Shown: one piece after another, positions 1 to 8,302 of the stretch
Numbering within the stretch: position 1 is the stretch's first letter
Layout: each line of letters opens with the position of its first letter
Assembly (NCBI GenBank): GCA_030836725.1
Contig: JAUPLV010000028.1
Coordinates: 1 to 17,197 of the forward strand
Source of the DNA: Pseudomonadota bacterium
Lineage (GTDB): Bacteria; Pseudomonadota; Gammaproteobacteria; Burkholderiales; Thiobacillaceae
Length of the DNA stretch: 17,197 bases
Reading direction: 5' to 3'
Notes under the pieces: generated by a model
Seen by the model: only the letters and a program-made list of their open reading frames with translations
Databases searched by the model: none
Told to the model about the DNA's origin: nothing
Position numbers and translations under genes: made by a program

Positions 1-609
1 CTCGCGCTTGTACAGCGAGCCGGAGGGGCAGGCCGCGACGCAGGCCGGGTTCAGGCAGTGATTACAGATGCGCGGCAGATACAGGTTGAAGGTGTTCTCG
101 AACTGGCCGAGCATCTCCTTCTGAATGTTATCCAGGTTCTTGTCGACACTGCGCTTGGAAAACTCGCCCGCCAGGTCGTCTTCCCAGTTCGGGCCCCAGG
201 TGATCTTCTCGATGGGGTCGCCGGTGATCATCGACAGCGGCCGTGCGGTCGGCGCCGCTTCGGACAGCGGCGCGTTCTGCAGGCGCGCGTAGTTGTAGGT
301 GAACGGCTCGTAGTAATCGTCGATCTGCGGCAGATCCGGGTTGGCGAAGATGTTCAGCAGCTTCGATGCGCGGCCGCCGGATTTCAGTTCCAGCTTGCCG
401 CCATTGAGCATCCAGCCACCTTTCCATTTTTCCTGGTTCTCCCACTGCTTGGGATAGCCGATGCCGGGCTTGGATTCGACGTTGTTGAACCAGACGTATT
501 CCACGCCCTTGCGGTTCGTCCAGGTGTTCTTGCACGTCACCGAGCAGGTGTGGCAACCGATACATTTGTCCAGGTTGAAGACAAAGGCGAATTGTGCACG
601 TACTTTCAT
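1..609 (-). CDS. narH: Respiratory nitrate reductase beta subunit NarH (partial, N-terminal 203 residues)
   Basis: This is the electron-transfer subunit of membrane-bound nitrate reductase. It passes electrons from NarI to NarG through iron-sulfur clusters on the cytoplasmic side of the membrane. The reading frame is open from the ATG at 609 to the window edge. The start MKVRAQFAFVFNLDKC is typical of NarH. Two ferredoxin-type cysteine groups are visible: C16, C19, C22, C26 in the CIGCHTCSVTC motif, and C182, C185, C190, C194 in NHCLNPACVAACP. The family is about 500 residues long, so roughly the last 60 percent lies outside the window. An AGGAG ribosome-binding site lies about 7 bp before the ATG, and narG ends 35 bp upstream, so the two are co-transcribed. 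No broken frame is seen. Confidence 0.96.
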   Translation of the reverse strand, partial: MKVRAQFAFVFNLDKCIGCHTCSVTCKNTWTNRKGVEYVWFNNVESKPGIGYPKQWENQEKWKGGWMLNGGKLELKSGGRASKLLNIFANPDLPQIDDYYEPFTYNYARLQNAPLSEAAPTARPLSMITGDPIEKITWGPNWEDDLAGEFSKRSVDKNLDNIQKEMLGQFENTFNLYLPRICNHCLNPACVAACPSGSLYKRE

Positions 610-644
610 GGGGTTTCTCCTAATTTATCCTGTTCACGCGACGA

Positions 645-3600
645 TCAACGCTTGCCGATTCCGGGCGGGTTGAGCTGTGCTTCGCGTTCCGGGGTAAGCG
701 GGCGTTCCAGCCAGTCGATGTCCTTGTCCGCCACTTTGCGCATGATGACCTCGGTGTCGCGGTTGCAACCCACCGTGCCGTAGTAGTTGAAGCTGTAGGC
801 CAGCTGCACGTATCCGCCCACCATGTTGGTCGGCTTGATGACCACGCGCGTCACCGAATTGAGAATGCCGCCGCGCTTGCCGGTGGTATTCGATCCCGGC
901 ACGTTCACGATCTTCTCCTGGGCGTGGTACATCATCGCCATGCCGCGCGACACGCGTTGAGAAACTACCGCACGCGCAATCGTCGAACCGTTGGCGTTGA
1001 CCGCTTCCACCCAGTCGTTGTCCTCGATGCCGGCGGCCTTGGCGTCGGTTTCGGAGATCCAGACATAGGGACCGCCGCGGAACAGGGTCAGCATGCGCAG
1101 GTTGTCCTGGTAGCTCGAATGGATACCCCACTTGGAGTGCGGCGTGATCCATTTCAGCTTGATGTGCTTGCCTTCCGTGATGCTCGGCGAAAGATTGCCG
1201 AACGATTTCATGTCCTGCGGCGGCTTGTGCACGCAGAACCCTTCGCCGAATTCCAGGAACCATTCGTGGTCCTGATAGAAGTGAGCGCGGCCGGTCAGGG
1301 TGCGGAACGGAATGTGCTCGTGGATATTGGTGTATCCAGAAGTATAGGAGACCGTCTCCGACTCGATCCCGGACCAGGTTGGAGCGGTGATGATCTTGCG
1401 CGGCTGCACCTGAATGTCGCGGAAGGTGATCTTGTCCTCGTGGCGGGCTGCGTACAGGTGGTGGTGGTCGATGCCGGTCTTCTTGGACAGCGCGGTCCAG
1501 GATTTGTGGGCGACTTCACCGCAGGTTTCCGGCGCCATGCGCAGCACCGAATCGCAGACGAAGATGTCCTCTTCTAGGGACGGCATGCCTTGGGATACGC
1601 CCGGCACCTTCACCGTGCCGTTCATCACCTTGAGCTGTTCGTACTCTTCCTCTGTGTTCCAGTCGATGCCCTTGACGTTGTTGCCAAGCTTCACCATCAG
1701 CGGTCCGATGGCGATGTACTTCTTGTAGATGTCGGCATAATTGCGCTCGACCACCTTGAGCAGCGGCATGGTCTTGCCCGGGATCGGATCGCATTCGCCT
1801 TTTTTCCAGTCCTTGACCTCACCGAAAGGCTGGGCCATCTCGAACGGGGAATCGTGCTGCATCGGCAGGGCGACGATGTCCTTGCGCGTGCCAAGATGCT
1901 TTTCAGCCAGCACCGAGAAGGTCTTGGCGATATTCTTGAAAATCTGCCAGTCGGACATGGACTGCCAGCCCGGCGACACGGCTTCCGACAGCGGATGCAT
2001 GAAGGGGTGCATGTCGGTGGTGTTGAGGTCGTTCTTCTCGTACCAGGTCGCGGTCGGCAGAATGATGTCGGAGTAGGCGCCGGTGGAGTTGAGGCGGAAG
2101 TTGATGTCCACCATCAGGTCCAGCTTGCCGATCGGCGCTTCTTCGTGCCATTTGACCAGCTTGTTTTCGCGCCCGTCGCCGGATTCCTGCAGCACGCCGT
2201 TTTGTGCGCCAAGCAAATGCTTGAGGAAATACTCATGGCCCTTGGCGGAGGTGCCGATCAGGTTGGCGCGCCAGACGAACAGGTTGCGCGGCCAATTGAC
2301 CGGGTTGTCCGGATCGGCAAAAGCCACATCCAGCGAACCGTCCTTGAGCTTGCCGACCACGTGCTTGGCGATGCTCGCCTCGTCGGTCGCGCCGGCCGCC
2401 TCGGCCTCGCTGACCAGGTCGAGCGGGTTGGTGTTCCAGTGCGGCGCGGATGGCAGCCAGCCCATGCGCACGGCGGCGACGTTGTAGTCGGCCAGCGAAT
2501 AGCCCTTGTACTTGCCCTTGCCGGCGGGCGAGGTGAGGTCGTCGCCGCGCAGGGTTTCATAGCGCCACTGGTCGGTGTGGAAATACCAGTAGGAGGTGGA
2601 GTTCATGTGACGCGGCGGACGCTGCCAATCGAGCGCGAAGGCGATCGGAGCCCAGCCTGCCTGCGGACGCAGTTTTTCCTGGCCCACGTAGTGCGCCCAG
2701 CCGCCGCCGGATTGACCCACGCAGCCGCAGATGTGCAGCAGGTTCATCACCCCGCGGTACATCATGTCGTTGTGGTACCAGTGGTTGATCGCGGCGCCCA
2801 TGATTACCATGGATTTGCCATGCGTCTTGGAGGCGTTGTAGGCGAACTCGCGGCCGGTGCGCTCGAGGTCGGCCGCCTTGACGCCGGTGACCTTCTCGGC
2901 CCAGGCCGGGGTATAGGCCACATTGGCGTCGGCGTAGCTCTTGGCGATGTTGCCGCCTCCCAGTCCGCGGTCGATGCCGTACTGCGCAATCTGCATGTCG
3001 AAAACGGAGGTGACCAGAACTTCCTCGCCGTTGGCCAGCTTCAGCTTGCGCGCCGGCACATTGCGGTAAAGCAGATCGCCTTCGCCCGGCTCGAAGTGCG
3101 GGAAGCCGACCGAGACCACGACATCCTTGCTGTCGATACAGGACAGTTCGGCCAGGATTTCCTGCTGGCTGGACGCATTTTTGGGCAGCAGGTTCCACTT
3201 GCCTTCTTCGCCCCAGCGGAAGCCGATCGAGCCGTTCGGCGCGATGAAGGATTTGCTCTTCTCGTCGAAGACGATCGTTTTCCAGTCGGGGTTGTTGGTC
3301 TCGCCCAGATTGTCGGCAAAGTCGGAAGCGCGCAGACAGCGGTCGGACACATAGCCTTCCTCGTGCTTGCGCAGCATCACCTGAATCGGCAGGTCGGTGT
3401 ACTTGCGGGCGTATTCCGAGAAGTAGGGATCCTGCTTGTCGATGTAGAACTCTTTCAGCGCCACATGGCCCATCGCCAGGAAGGCGGCGGTATCGCTACC
3501 CGGATTGACCGGCATCCACAGGTCGGAGGCCTTGCAGAACTCGGCGTAGTCGGGGGCCATCGAGATGACCTTGGCGCCCTTGTAACGCACCTCGGAGACG

Positions 3601-4400
3601 AAGTGGGCATCCGGGGTACGGGTGGTCGGCAGGCTGGAGCCGCAGACGATGATGTAGGTGGAGTTGTACCAGTCGGCCGATTCCGGCACGTCGGTCTGCT
3701 CGCCCCAGGTCTGCGGCGAGGCGGCCGGCAGGTCGCAATACCAGTCATAGAACGAGCCGCAGGCGCCGCCGATCAGCGACAGGTAGCGCGCGCCGGAGGC
3801 GTAGGAAATCTGCGACATCGCCGGGATGGGCGAGAAGCCGAAAATCCGGTCCGGGCCGTATTTCTTGATGGTATGGACGTTGGCGGCGGCAATGATTTCC
3901 TTGACTTCTTCCCAGTCGGCGCGGACGAAACCACCCAGGCCGCGCACGGCGGTATATTTCTTGCGCTTGGCTTCATCGGCCTGAATCGCGGCCCAGGCCT
4001 CGACCGGGTCCTTGCCGGACTTGCGCTCGACGCGGTACAGGTCAAGCAGGCGACCGCGGATCAGCGGGTACTTGATCCGTTGTGGACTGTACAGATACCA
4101 GGAGAAAGAAGCGCCACGCTGGCAGCCGCGCGGCTCATGGTCGGGCAGATCTTCGCGGGTACGCGGATAGTCGGTCTGCTGCATCTCGAATGCCACCAGG
4201 CCGTTCTTGACGAAAATCTTCCACGAACAGCCGCCGGTGCAGTTCACGCCGTGGGTGGAGCGAACCACCTTGTCGTGCTGCCAGCGATGGCGGTAGGCAT
4301 CTTCCCACTGGCGATCTTCGTTGGTGACGATGCCGTGGTTGTTGGAGAAGGTCTCCTTGATTTTTTCAAAGAACTTCAGACGGTCGAGAAAGTGACTCAT
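645..4400 (-). CDS. narG: Respiratory nitrate reductase alpha subunit NarG
   Basis: This is the catalytic subunit, which reduces nitrate to nitrite at a molybdenum bis-molybdopterin guanine dinucleotide centre in the cytoplasm as part of NarGHI. At 1251 residues it matches E. coli NarG (1247). The ligands of the FS0 [4Fe-4S] cluster are in place: H50, C54, C58 and C93, the His ligand being characteristic of NarG. The aspartate that ligates molybdenum in E. coli (D222) corresponds to D223 in the motif YDWYCDLP. The start MSHFLDRLKFFEKIKETF matches family N-termini, and an AGGAG sits about 8 bp before it. narK2 ends 39 bp upstream and narH begins 35 bp downstream, so it belongs to one operon. 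The protein appears complete and unbroken. Confidence 0.98.
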   Translation of the reverse strand: MSHFLDRLKFFEKIKETFSNNHGIVTNEDRQWEDAYRHRWQHDKVVRSTHGVNCTGGCSWKIFVKNGLVAFEMQQTDYPRTREDLPDHEPRGCQRGASFSWYLYSPQRIKYPLIRGRLLDLYRVERKSGKDPVEAWAAIQADEAKRKKYTAVRGLGGFVRADWEEVKEIIAAANVHTIKKYGPDRIFGFSPIPAMSQISYASGARYLSLIGGACGSFYDWYCDLPAASPQTWGEQTDVPESADWYNSTYIIVCGSSLPTTRTPDAHFVSEVRYKGAKVISMAPDYAEFCKASDLWMPVNPGSDTAAFLAMGHVALKEFYIDKQDPYFSEYARKYTDLPIQVMLRKHEEGYVSDRCLRASDFADNLGETNNPDWKTIVFDEKSKSFIAPNGSIGFRWGEEGKWNLLPKNASSQQEILAELSCIDSKDVVVSVGFPHFEPGEGDLLYRNVPARKLKLANGEEVLVTSVFDMQIAQYGIDRGLGGGNIAKSYADANVAYTPAWAEKVTGVKAADLERTGREFAYNASKTHGKSMVIMGAAINHWYHNDMMYRGVMNLLHICGCVGQSGGGWAHYVGQEKLRPQAGWAPIAFALDWQRPPRHMNSTSYWYFHTDQWRYETLRGDDLTSPAGKGKYKGYSLADYNVAAVRMGWLPSAPHWNTNPLDLVSEAEAAGATDEASIAKHVVGKLKDGSLDVAFADPDNPVNWPRNLFVWRANLIGTSAKGHEYFLKHLLGAQNGVLQESGDGRENKLVKWHEEAPIGKLDLMVDINFRLNSTGAYSDIILPTATWYEKNDLNTTDMHPFMHPLSEAVSPGWQSMSDWQIFKNIAKTFSVLAEKHLGTRKDIVALPMQHDSPFEMAQPFGEVKDWKKGECDPIPGKTMPLLKVVERNYADIYKKYIAIGPLMVKLGNNVKGIDWNTEEEYEQLKVMNGTVKVPGVSQGMPSLEEDIFVCDSVLRMAPETCGEVAHKSWTALSKKTGIDHHHLYAARHEDKITFRDIQVQPRKIITAPTWSGIESETVSYTSGYTNIHEHIPFRTLTGRAHFYQDHEWFLEFGEGFCVHKPPQDMKSFGNLSPSITEGKHIKLKWITPHSKWGIHSSYQDNLRMLTLFRGGPYVWISETDAKAAGIEDNDWVEAVNANGSTIARAVVSQRVSRGMAMMYHAQEKIVNVPGSNTTGKRGGILNSVTRVVIKPTNMVGGYVQLAYSFNYYGTVGCNRDTEVIMRKVADKDIDWLERPLTPEREAQLNPPGIGKR

Positions 4401-4439
4401 GTTTCTTGCTCCTGTTAAATTTTTTCAAACTTGTCTGGG

Positions 4440-6053
4440 TTACGGATTCTTGATCTCGGAACCACTACGCAGATAGAACCACCAGTTCAGAATCAGGCAC
4501 AGCGCATAGAAAATCGCGAAGCCGTACATCGCGTTTTCCGGGGTGCCGGCCTTGATCTGCGCACCGATCACGACCGGAGCGATGAAGGCGCCGTAGGCCG
4601 CTACGGCTGAAGTCCAGCCCAGCACCGGGCCGGCCTGCACGCGGTCGAAGATCACGCCCACGGTGCGGAAGGTCGATCCATTGCCGATGCCGGTTGCGGC
4701 GAACAGCAGCACGAACAACACCATGAAGATCACGAAATACTGTTCAGGGGTGGCGGAGTTGTAGGCCAGGAACATCACGTAGCCGGTTGCGGCGGAGGCC
4801 ACTACCATCACCACGGAGATCAGTTGGGTCACGATGGAGCCGCCCACCTTGTCCGAAATCCAGCCTCCCACCGGGCGGATCAGCGCGCCGACGAAGGGGC
4901 CGATCCAGGCGTAGGTAAGCGCCGATACCGCGTTGGGATTCTTGGTGGTGTGGGTCATCAGGCCGGTCAACGGGTCGGGAATATGCTGCACGCCGAAGAT
5001 CACCGTGATTGCGAGCGGCAGCGCCATCGAAAAGCCGATGAACGAGCCGAAGGTCAGCACATACAGCACGGTCATGGACCAGGTGTGCTTGTTCTTGAAA
5101 ATCGCGAACTGTTTCTCGATGTTGGCTTTCATCTCGCCGAACGCGGCAAGTTTCATCACCAGAAGGGTGCCGACCATGATCAGCGGCAGCGCCACCCACA
5201 TGTTCAGCAGGCCCAGCCCGGTCGGCGCCGGGAGATACAGGTACAGGCCCACGCCGGCGGTCAGGAAAGCCAGGCCGTAGAGCCACAGGACCTTGATGAA
5301 GGCGGAAATCGTCGAGCCGATGTTGGGTGAAATCGGCACCAGGTTGTTCATGCCGAAGAAACCCAGGAAAGCCAGGGGAATCAACGCCAGCAACCAGACA
5401 AAACCGGCGTTCTGGATGTAGGTGGGGGTGCCCGCCAGAATTTTGCCGAGAATCCAGCCGCTGTCCTTCATCAGTTCCATCGAGCCGCCAGCCAGCGCGC
5501 CGAAGATGCCGGCGGTCATCACCAGCGGGATCAGGATCTGCATGGTGGTCACGCCGAAGTTGCCGAGGCCGGCGTTGAGGCCGAGCGCGGTTCCCTGCAG
5601 GCGCTTCGGGAAGAAAGTGCTGATGTTCGACATCGAACAGGCGAAATTACCGCCGCCGATGCCTGACAGCAGCGCCAGCAACTGGAACACCCACAGCGGG
5701 GTATCCTTGTCCTGCAGGGCGATGCCGGTGCCGAAGGCTGGAATCATCAGCAGCGCGGTGGTCAGGAAGATGGTGTTGCGGCCGCCGGCGATGCGGATGA
5801 AGAACGACGCGGGGATGCGCAGGGTGGCGCCCGCCAGACCGGCGATGGCGGTCAGGGTAAACAGCTCATCCTTGCTGAAAGGAAAACCCAGGTTAAGCAT
5901 CTGCACCGTCACAATGCCCCACATCAGCCATACTGCAAAGCCGAGCAACAGGCTGGGGATGGAAATCCACAGATTGCGGTTGGCGATTTTCTTGCCGGTG
6001 GATTCCCAGAACTTCTGGTTCTCCACATCCCATTCATTGATATTGGTAGACAT
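4440..6053 (-). CDS. narK2: NarK2-type nitrate/nitrite transporter (major facilitator superfamily), enlarged
   Basis: This membrane transporter probably exchanges nitrate for nitrite during nitrate respiration. The N-terminus (WDVENQKFWESTGKKIANRNLWIS) and the body resemble E. coli NarK. The two substrate-binding arginines of NarK (R89 and R305 in E. coli) correspond to R79 in LRIPASF and R393 in LIRPVGG. The nitrate signatures are NAGLGNFG (160-167) and GIGNGSTF (455-462). The protein is 537 residues against about 465 for E. coli NarK. The excess lies between FFGMNN (232-237) and the helix beginning near 327, and includes two extra hydrophobic stretches at about 251-272 and 283-304, suggesting 14 rather than 12 helices. 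AAAGGAGG stands about 8 bp before the ATG. The type assignment (antiporter) is by similarity; the direction of transport is inferred. Confidence 0.93.
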   Translation of the reverse strand: MSTNINEWDVENQKFWESTGKKIANRNLWISIPSLLLGFAVWLMWGIVTVQMLNLGFPFSKDELFTLTAIAGLAGATLRIPASFFIRIAGGRNTIFLTTALLMIPAFGTGIALQDKDTPLWVFQLLALLSGIGGGNFACSMSNISTFFPKRLQGTALGLNAGLGNFGVTTMQILIPLVMTAGIFGALAGGSMELMKDSGWILGKILAGTPTYIQNAGFVWLLALIPLAFLGFFGMNNLVPISPNIGSTISAFIKVLWLYGLAFLTAGVGLYLYLPAPTGLGLLNMWVALPLIMVGTLLVMKLAAFGEMKANIEKQFAIFKNKHTWSMTVLYVLTFGSFIGFSMALPLAITVIFGVQHIPDPLTGLMTHTTKNPNAVSALTYAWIGPFVGALIRPVGGWISDKVGGSIVTQLISVVMVVASAATGYVMFLAYNSATPEQYFVIFMVLFVLLFAATGIGNGSTFRTVGVIFDRVQAGPVLGWTSAVAAYGAFIAPVVIGAQIKAGTPENAMYGFAIFYALCLILNWWFYLRSGSEIKNP

Positions 6054-6088
6054 TTTTCAAACCTCCTTTAGGGGCTAAAAAGTACAAC

Positions 6089-7351
6089 TTATTCAAGTGT
6101 GTCCGCTGCCTGGAGTTTTTTCAGGCGCTCTTTGTGGCAGGTCCTGACCTCGGTAAAGTACATCCACATCAGCGACACCCATACGATGCCGAACATCAGC
6201 ATGAAAGCGGAGGAACGAATGCCCGTCAGGTCGACCAGGGCGCCGAACATGATCGGCATGAGAAAGCCGCCCATCCCTCCCGCCAGTCCGACCACGCCGG
6301 AGATCACGCCGATGTTCTTGGGGTAGTCGTCGGAGATGTACTTGAAGACCGATGCCTTGCCGATCGCAAAGGCGATGCCCAGGGTGAACATGATGATGGT
6401 GAAGGCGGTCGGGCCGAGTCCCACGTGGAAAGTGGACGGGCCGGTCACGGTAAGGATGGTGAATTCGGTTTGCGGGTACGACAGGAAGAACAGACAGGCC
6501 AGCGATACCCACAGCACCCACCAGGTGATGGTGTGGGCGCCGAACTTGTCGGAGAAGTGGCCGCCGATCGCGCGCAGCACGCCGCCCGGGATGCTGAAGG
6601 CCGCGGCGAGCAGGGCCGCGGTCTTGAGGTCGAAACCGTATTCGGCAACGTAATACTTGGTCATCCACAGCGCCAGGGCCACATAGCCGCCGAAGACGAT
6701 GGAATAGTACTGGCTGTACTTCCAGACCTTCGGATCCTTGAAGGCGGCGAGCTGCTCGCGGATGGTGACGCTCTTGCCCACCGTGTGCTCGGGGTCGGAA
6801 AAGGTGAAGAACCAGAACAGAATGGCGGTGATCAGCATCAATACCGCGTAAACCTGAGGCACCATCGCCCAGCCGTAGCCCACCACGATGATCGGCGCCA
6901 CCAGCTTGGTCACCGCCGCGCCGGTATTGCCGGCGCCGAAAATGCCCATGGCCAGGCCTTGCCGGCTTTTGGGGAACCAGCGCGCGCAGTAGGCGATGCC
7001 GACGGTAAACGAGCCGCCCGCCACGCCGACGAACAGGCTGGTAAACAGGAAATGCCAGTACTCGGTGGCGTAGGAAATCATCCAGATCGGAATGACGGTG
7101 GACAGCATCAGAATGAAAAACACGACGCGTCCGCCGAATTTGTCTGTCCACATGCCCAGCGGCAGCCGGATTAGGGAGCCGGTGAGCACCGGCATCGCGA
7201 TCAGGAGACCGAACTGGGTCTCGTTGAGGTCGAGCATTTTCTTGATGGGAATGCCGATCACGGCAAACATCATCCAGATCATGAAGCAGACTGTGAACGC
7301 AATCGTGCTTGCGGTCACCACGGACCATGCTTTGTATTGCTGTGTAGCCAT
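6089..7351 (-). CDS. narK1: NarK1-type nitrate transporter (major facilitator superfamily)
   Basis: This is a 420-residue transporter with about 12 predicted membrane segments. It belongs to the NarK1 branch, which in Paracoccus and Pseudomonas is thought to act as a proton/nitrate symporter that starts nitrate uptake. Visible features are R62 in SLIRLPLG and R260 in VLRAIGG, matching the paired arginines of the family, and the signature GIFGAGNTGAAVTK (136-149). A second glycine-rich motif, GIAFAIGKASVFKY, lies at 325-338. It is the first gene of the narK1-narK2-narG-narH operon: narK2 starts 35 bp after its stop. AAGGAGG lies about 6 bp before the ATG, a near-ideal ribosome-binding site. 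The operon promoter should lie in the 285 bp upstream. Confidence 0.93.
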   Translation of the reverse strand: MATQQYKAWSVVTASTIAFTVCFMIWMMFAVIGIPIKKMLDLNETQFGLLIAMPVLTGSLIRLPLGMWTDKFGGRVVFFILMLSTVIPIWMISYATEYWHFLFTSLFVGVAGGSFTVGIAYCARWFPKSRQGLAMGIFGAGNTGAAVTKLVAPIIVVGYGWAMVPQVYAVLMLITAILFWFFTFSDPEHTVGKSVTIREQLAAFKDPKVWKYSQYYSIVFGGYVALALWMTKYYVAEYGFDLKTAALLAAAFSIPGGVLRAIGGHFSDKFGAHTITWWVLWVSLACLFFLSYPQTEFTILTVTGPSTFHVGLGPTAFTIIMFTLGIAFAIGKASVFKYISDDYPKNIGVISGVVGLAGGMGGFLMPIMFGALVDLTGIRSSAFMLMFGIVWVSLMWMYFTEVRTCHKERLKKLQAADTLE

Positions 7352-7392
7352 GCTGCCCTCCTTAACGATTAATTCGGTTCATGCGCTGATGA

Positions 7393-7408
7393 CAAGAATA
7401 GATTCTTG
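7393..7408. repeat. Perfect 7-2-7 inverted repeat before narK1
   Basis: CAAGAAT, two bases, then ATTCTTG form a perfect dyad 42 bp upstream of the narK1 ATG. The 7-2-7 geometry is that of NarL/NarP sites, but the half-site does not match the NarL heptamer TACYYMT. It could be an operator for another regulator, an mRNA hairpin in the leader, or chance. Confidence 0.4.
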
Positions 7409-7441
7409 CCGTGTCGCGGCATATAGGCAGGACTGTCGATT

Positions 7442-7455
7442 TTGATTGGAAAAAA
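7442..7455 (-). promoter_or_regulatory. Candidate FNR/Anr-type binding site
   Basis: On the plus strand this reads TTGAT, four bases, then AAAAA, matching 8 of 10 fixed positions of the FNR consensus TTGAT-N4-ATCAA, with one half perfect. I estimate about a 0.1 chance of such a match somewhere in this gap. It lies about 97 bp before the narK1 ATG. Anaerobic activation by FNR or Anr is the rule for nar operons. Spacing to a recognisable -10 element is not ideal: CTATAT or TATATG near 7420-7426 is closer than the usual class II arrangement. Confidence 0.4.
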
Positions 7456-7491
7456 GAACAATGACTCGCTCCGCCATAAGGCCGGTCGGAC

Positions 7492-7525
7492 TAGTTCCTT
7501 TGGCCGGGCGAGATAGTTCTTTTGG
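7492..7525. repeat. Pair of 12-bp direct repeats upstream of narK1
   Basis: TAGTTCCTTTGG (7492-7503) and TAGTTCTTTTGG (7514-7525) match at 11 of 12 positions and their starts are 22 bp apart, about two turns of the helix, so both would face the same side of the DNA. They lie 141-174 bp upstream of the narK1 start. TAGTTCT is one mismatch from the NarL heptamer. A regulator binding in tandem is possible, but unproven. Confidence 0.4.
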
Positions 7526-7636
7526 GGGATGCGTCAGATGGGGGGCTGAACGACAGTCAGGCCGAGGCTGGCCGAAAGCCTTCCGGGCAACGCAAGGCGT
7601 AGCCATTTCAGGCGTCTGGCGTGCCGCGGCTCTATT

Positions 7637-8302
7637 TCAGTCTTTCTGCACCAGGCCATGTTCCACGGCATAGACCGCGGCCTGCACCCGGCTGGTCAGG
7701 TGGAGTTTCTTGAGAATGTTCTGGACGTGGATCTTGATCGTGCTTTCCGCCACGTTGAGCTTGTGCGCCATTTCCTTGTTGCTCACGCCCTTGGCCAGCA
7801 GGGCGATGATGTCTTTTTCGCGCGGGCTGAGCTTTTCCTTGTCGCCTTCCTGGGCGGCGCCTTCCTTGCCCGTGCCCATGCGGACGCCCATCAGCAGTTT
7901 TCCGGTCATCTGCGGCGACACCACCGATTCGCCGCGTGCGGCGGAGCGAATGGCATTCAGCAGGAAATCGGTTTCGATGTTCTTCAGTAAATAGCCGCGG
8001 GCGCCGGCGCGGATTGTTTCCATCAGGTCCTCGGCGTCCTCCGATACGGTCAGCAGCAGCACGTTGCACGCCGGAACTTCCTCGGCCAGAAGTTTGACCG
8101 CTTCGCGTCCGCCGATGCCCGGCATGTGCAAGTCGAGCAGCACCACGTCGGGCTGGAGGGATTTTGCGCGTTTCAGTCCCTCCAGGCCATCGCCGGCCTC
8201 GCCCACCACCTCGAAATCTTCCTGCCGCTGCAGCAGCGCCTTGATGCCGCTCCTGAACAGGGTGTGGTCATCGACGATCAACACACGAATCGGCTGGGTC
8301 AT
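7637..8302 (-). CDS. narL: Nitrate/nitrite response regulator NarL
   Basis: This DNA-binding response regulator is phosphorylated by NarX and controls nitrate-responsive promoters. It has 221 residues (E. coli NarL has 216). The receiver domain (about 5-120) shows the acidic pair D11/D12, phosphoacceptor D57 in VVLLDLHMPG, T85 and K107. A charged linker (about 141-156) leads to a LuxR/NarL-type helix-turn-helix domain (about 157-215) with LSPREKDIIALLAKGVSNKE and the recognition region VAESTIKIHVQNILKKL. Its ATG overlaps the narX TGA in an ATGA arrangement, so translation is probably coupled. Lying just upstream of narK1, it is almost certainly NarL in function; separation from NarP by sequence alone is less sure. 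Confidence 0.94.
   Translation of the reverse strand: MTQPIRVLIVDDHTLFRSGIKALLQRQEDFEVVGEAGDGLEGLKRAKSLQPDVVLLDLHMPGIGGREAVKLLAEEVPACNVLLLTVSEDAEDLMETIRAGARGYLLKNIETDFLLNAIRSAARGESVVSPQMTGKLLMGVRMGTGKEGAAQEGDKEKLSPREKDIIALLAKGVSNKEMAHKLNVAESTIKIHVQNILKKLHLTSRVQAAVYAVEHGLVQKD

Larger units (their letters stand above)
7352..7636 (-). promoter_or_regulatory. Intergenic region before narK1, presumed nar operon promoter
   Basis: This 285-bp stretch separates the stop of narL from the ATG of narK1. It holds no convincing gene; a 75-codon open frame on the minus strand has no family resemblance I recognise. It must contain the promoter of the nitrate reductase operon unless narXL reads through. Candidate sites listed separately are an FNR-like box, a 16-bp palindrome and a pair of 12-bp direct repeats. 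I see no clear intrinsic terminator after narL. Several 6-of-7 matches to the NarL heptamer TACYYMT occur, but about four or five are expected by chance in this length, so I do not annotate them. Confidence 0.6.

Noticed and set aside
1590..4418. A 942-codon open frame on the plus strand opposite narG
   Set aside because: It is the antisense shadow of narG in GC-rich DNA. Its translation is low in complexity and resembles no family, while narG is complete with all cofactor ligands.
7571..7601. A possible terminator after narL with the pair GCCTT and AAGGC
   Set aside because: The stem is five base pairs with an 11-base loop and no T-tract follows in the transcribed direction.
7379..7606. A 75-codon frame on the minus strand within the narL-narK1 gap
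   Set aside because: It has no recognisable family, lies over the likely promoter, and its composition looks random.
7492..7606. NarL heptamers with one mismatch (TAGTTCT, TAGCCAT, TACGCCT)
   Set aside because: At this match level about four or five hits are expected by chance in 285 bp on both strands, so they do not support a site by themselves.
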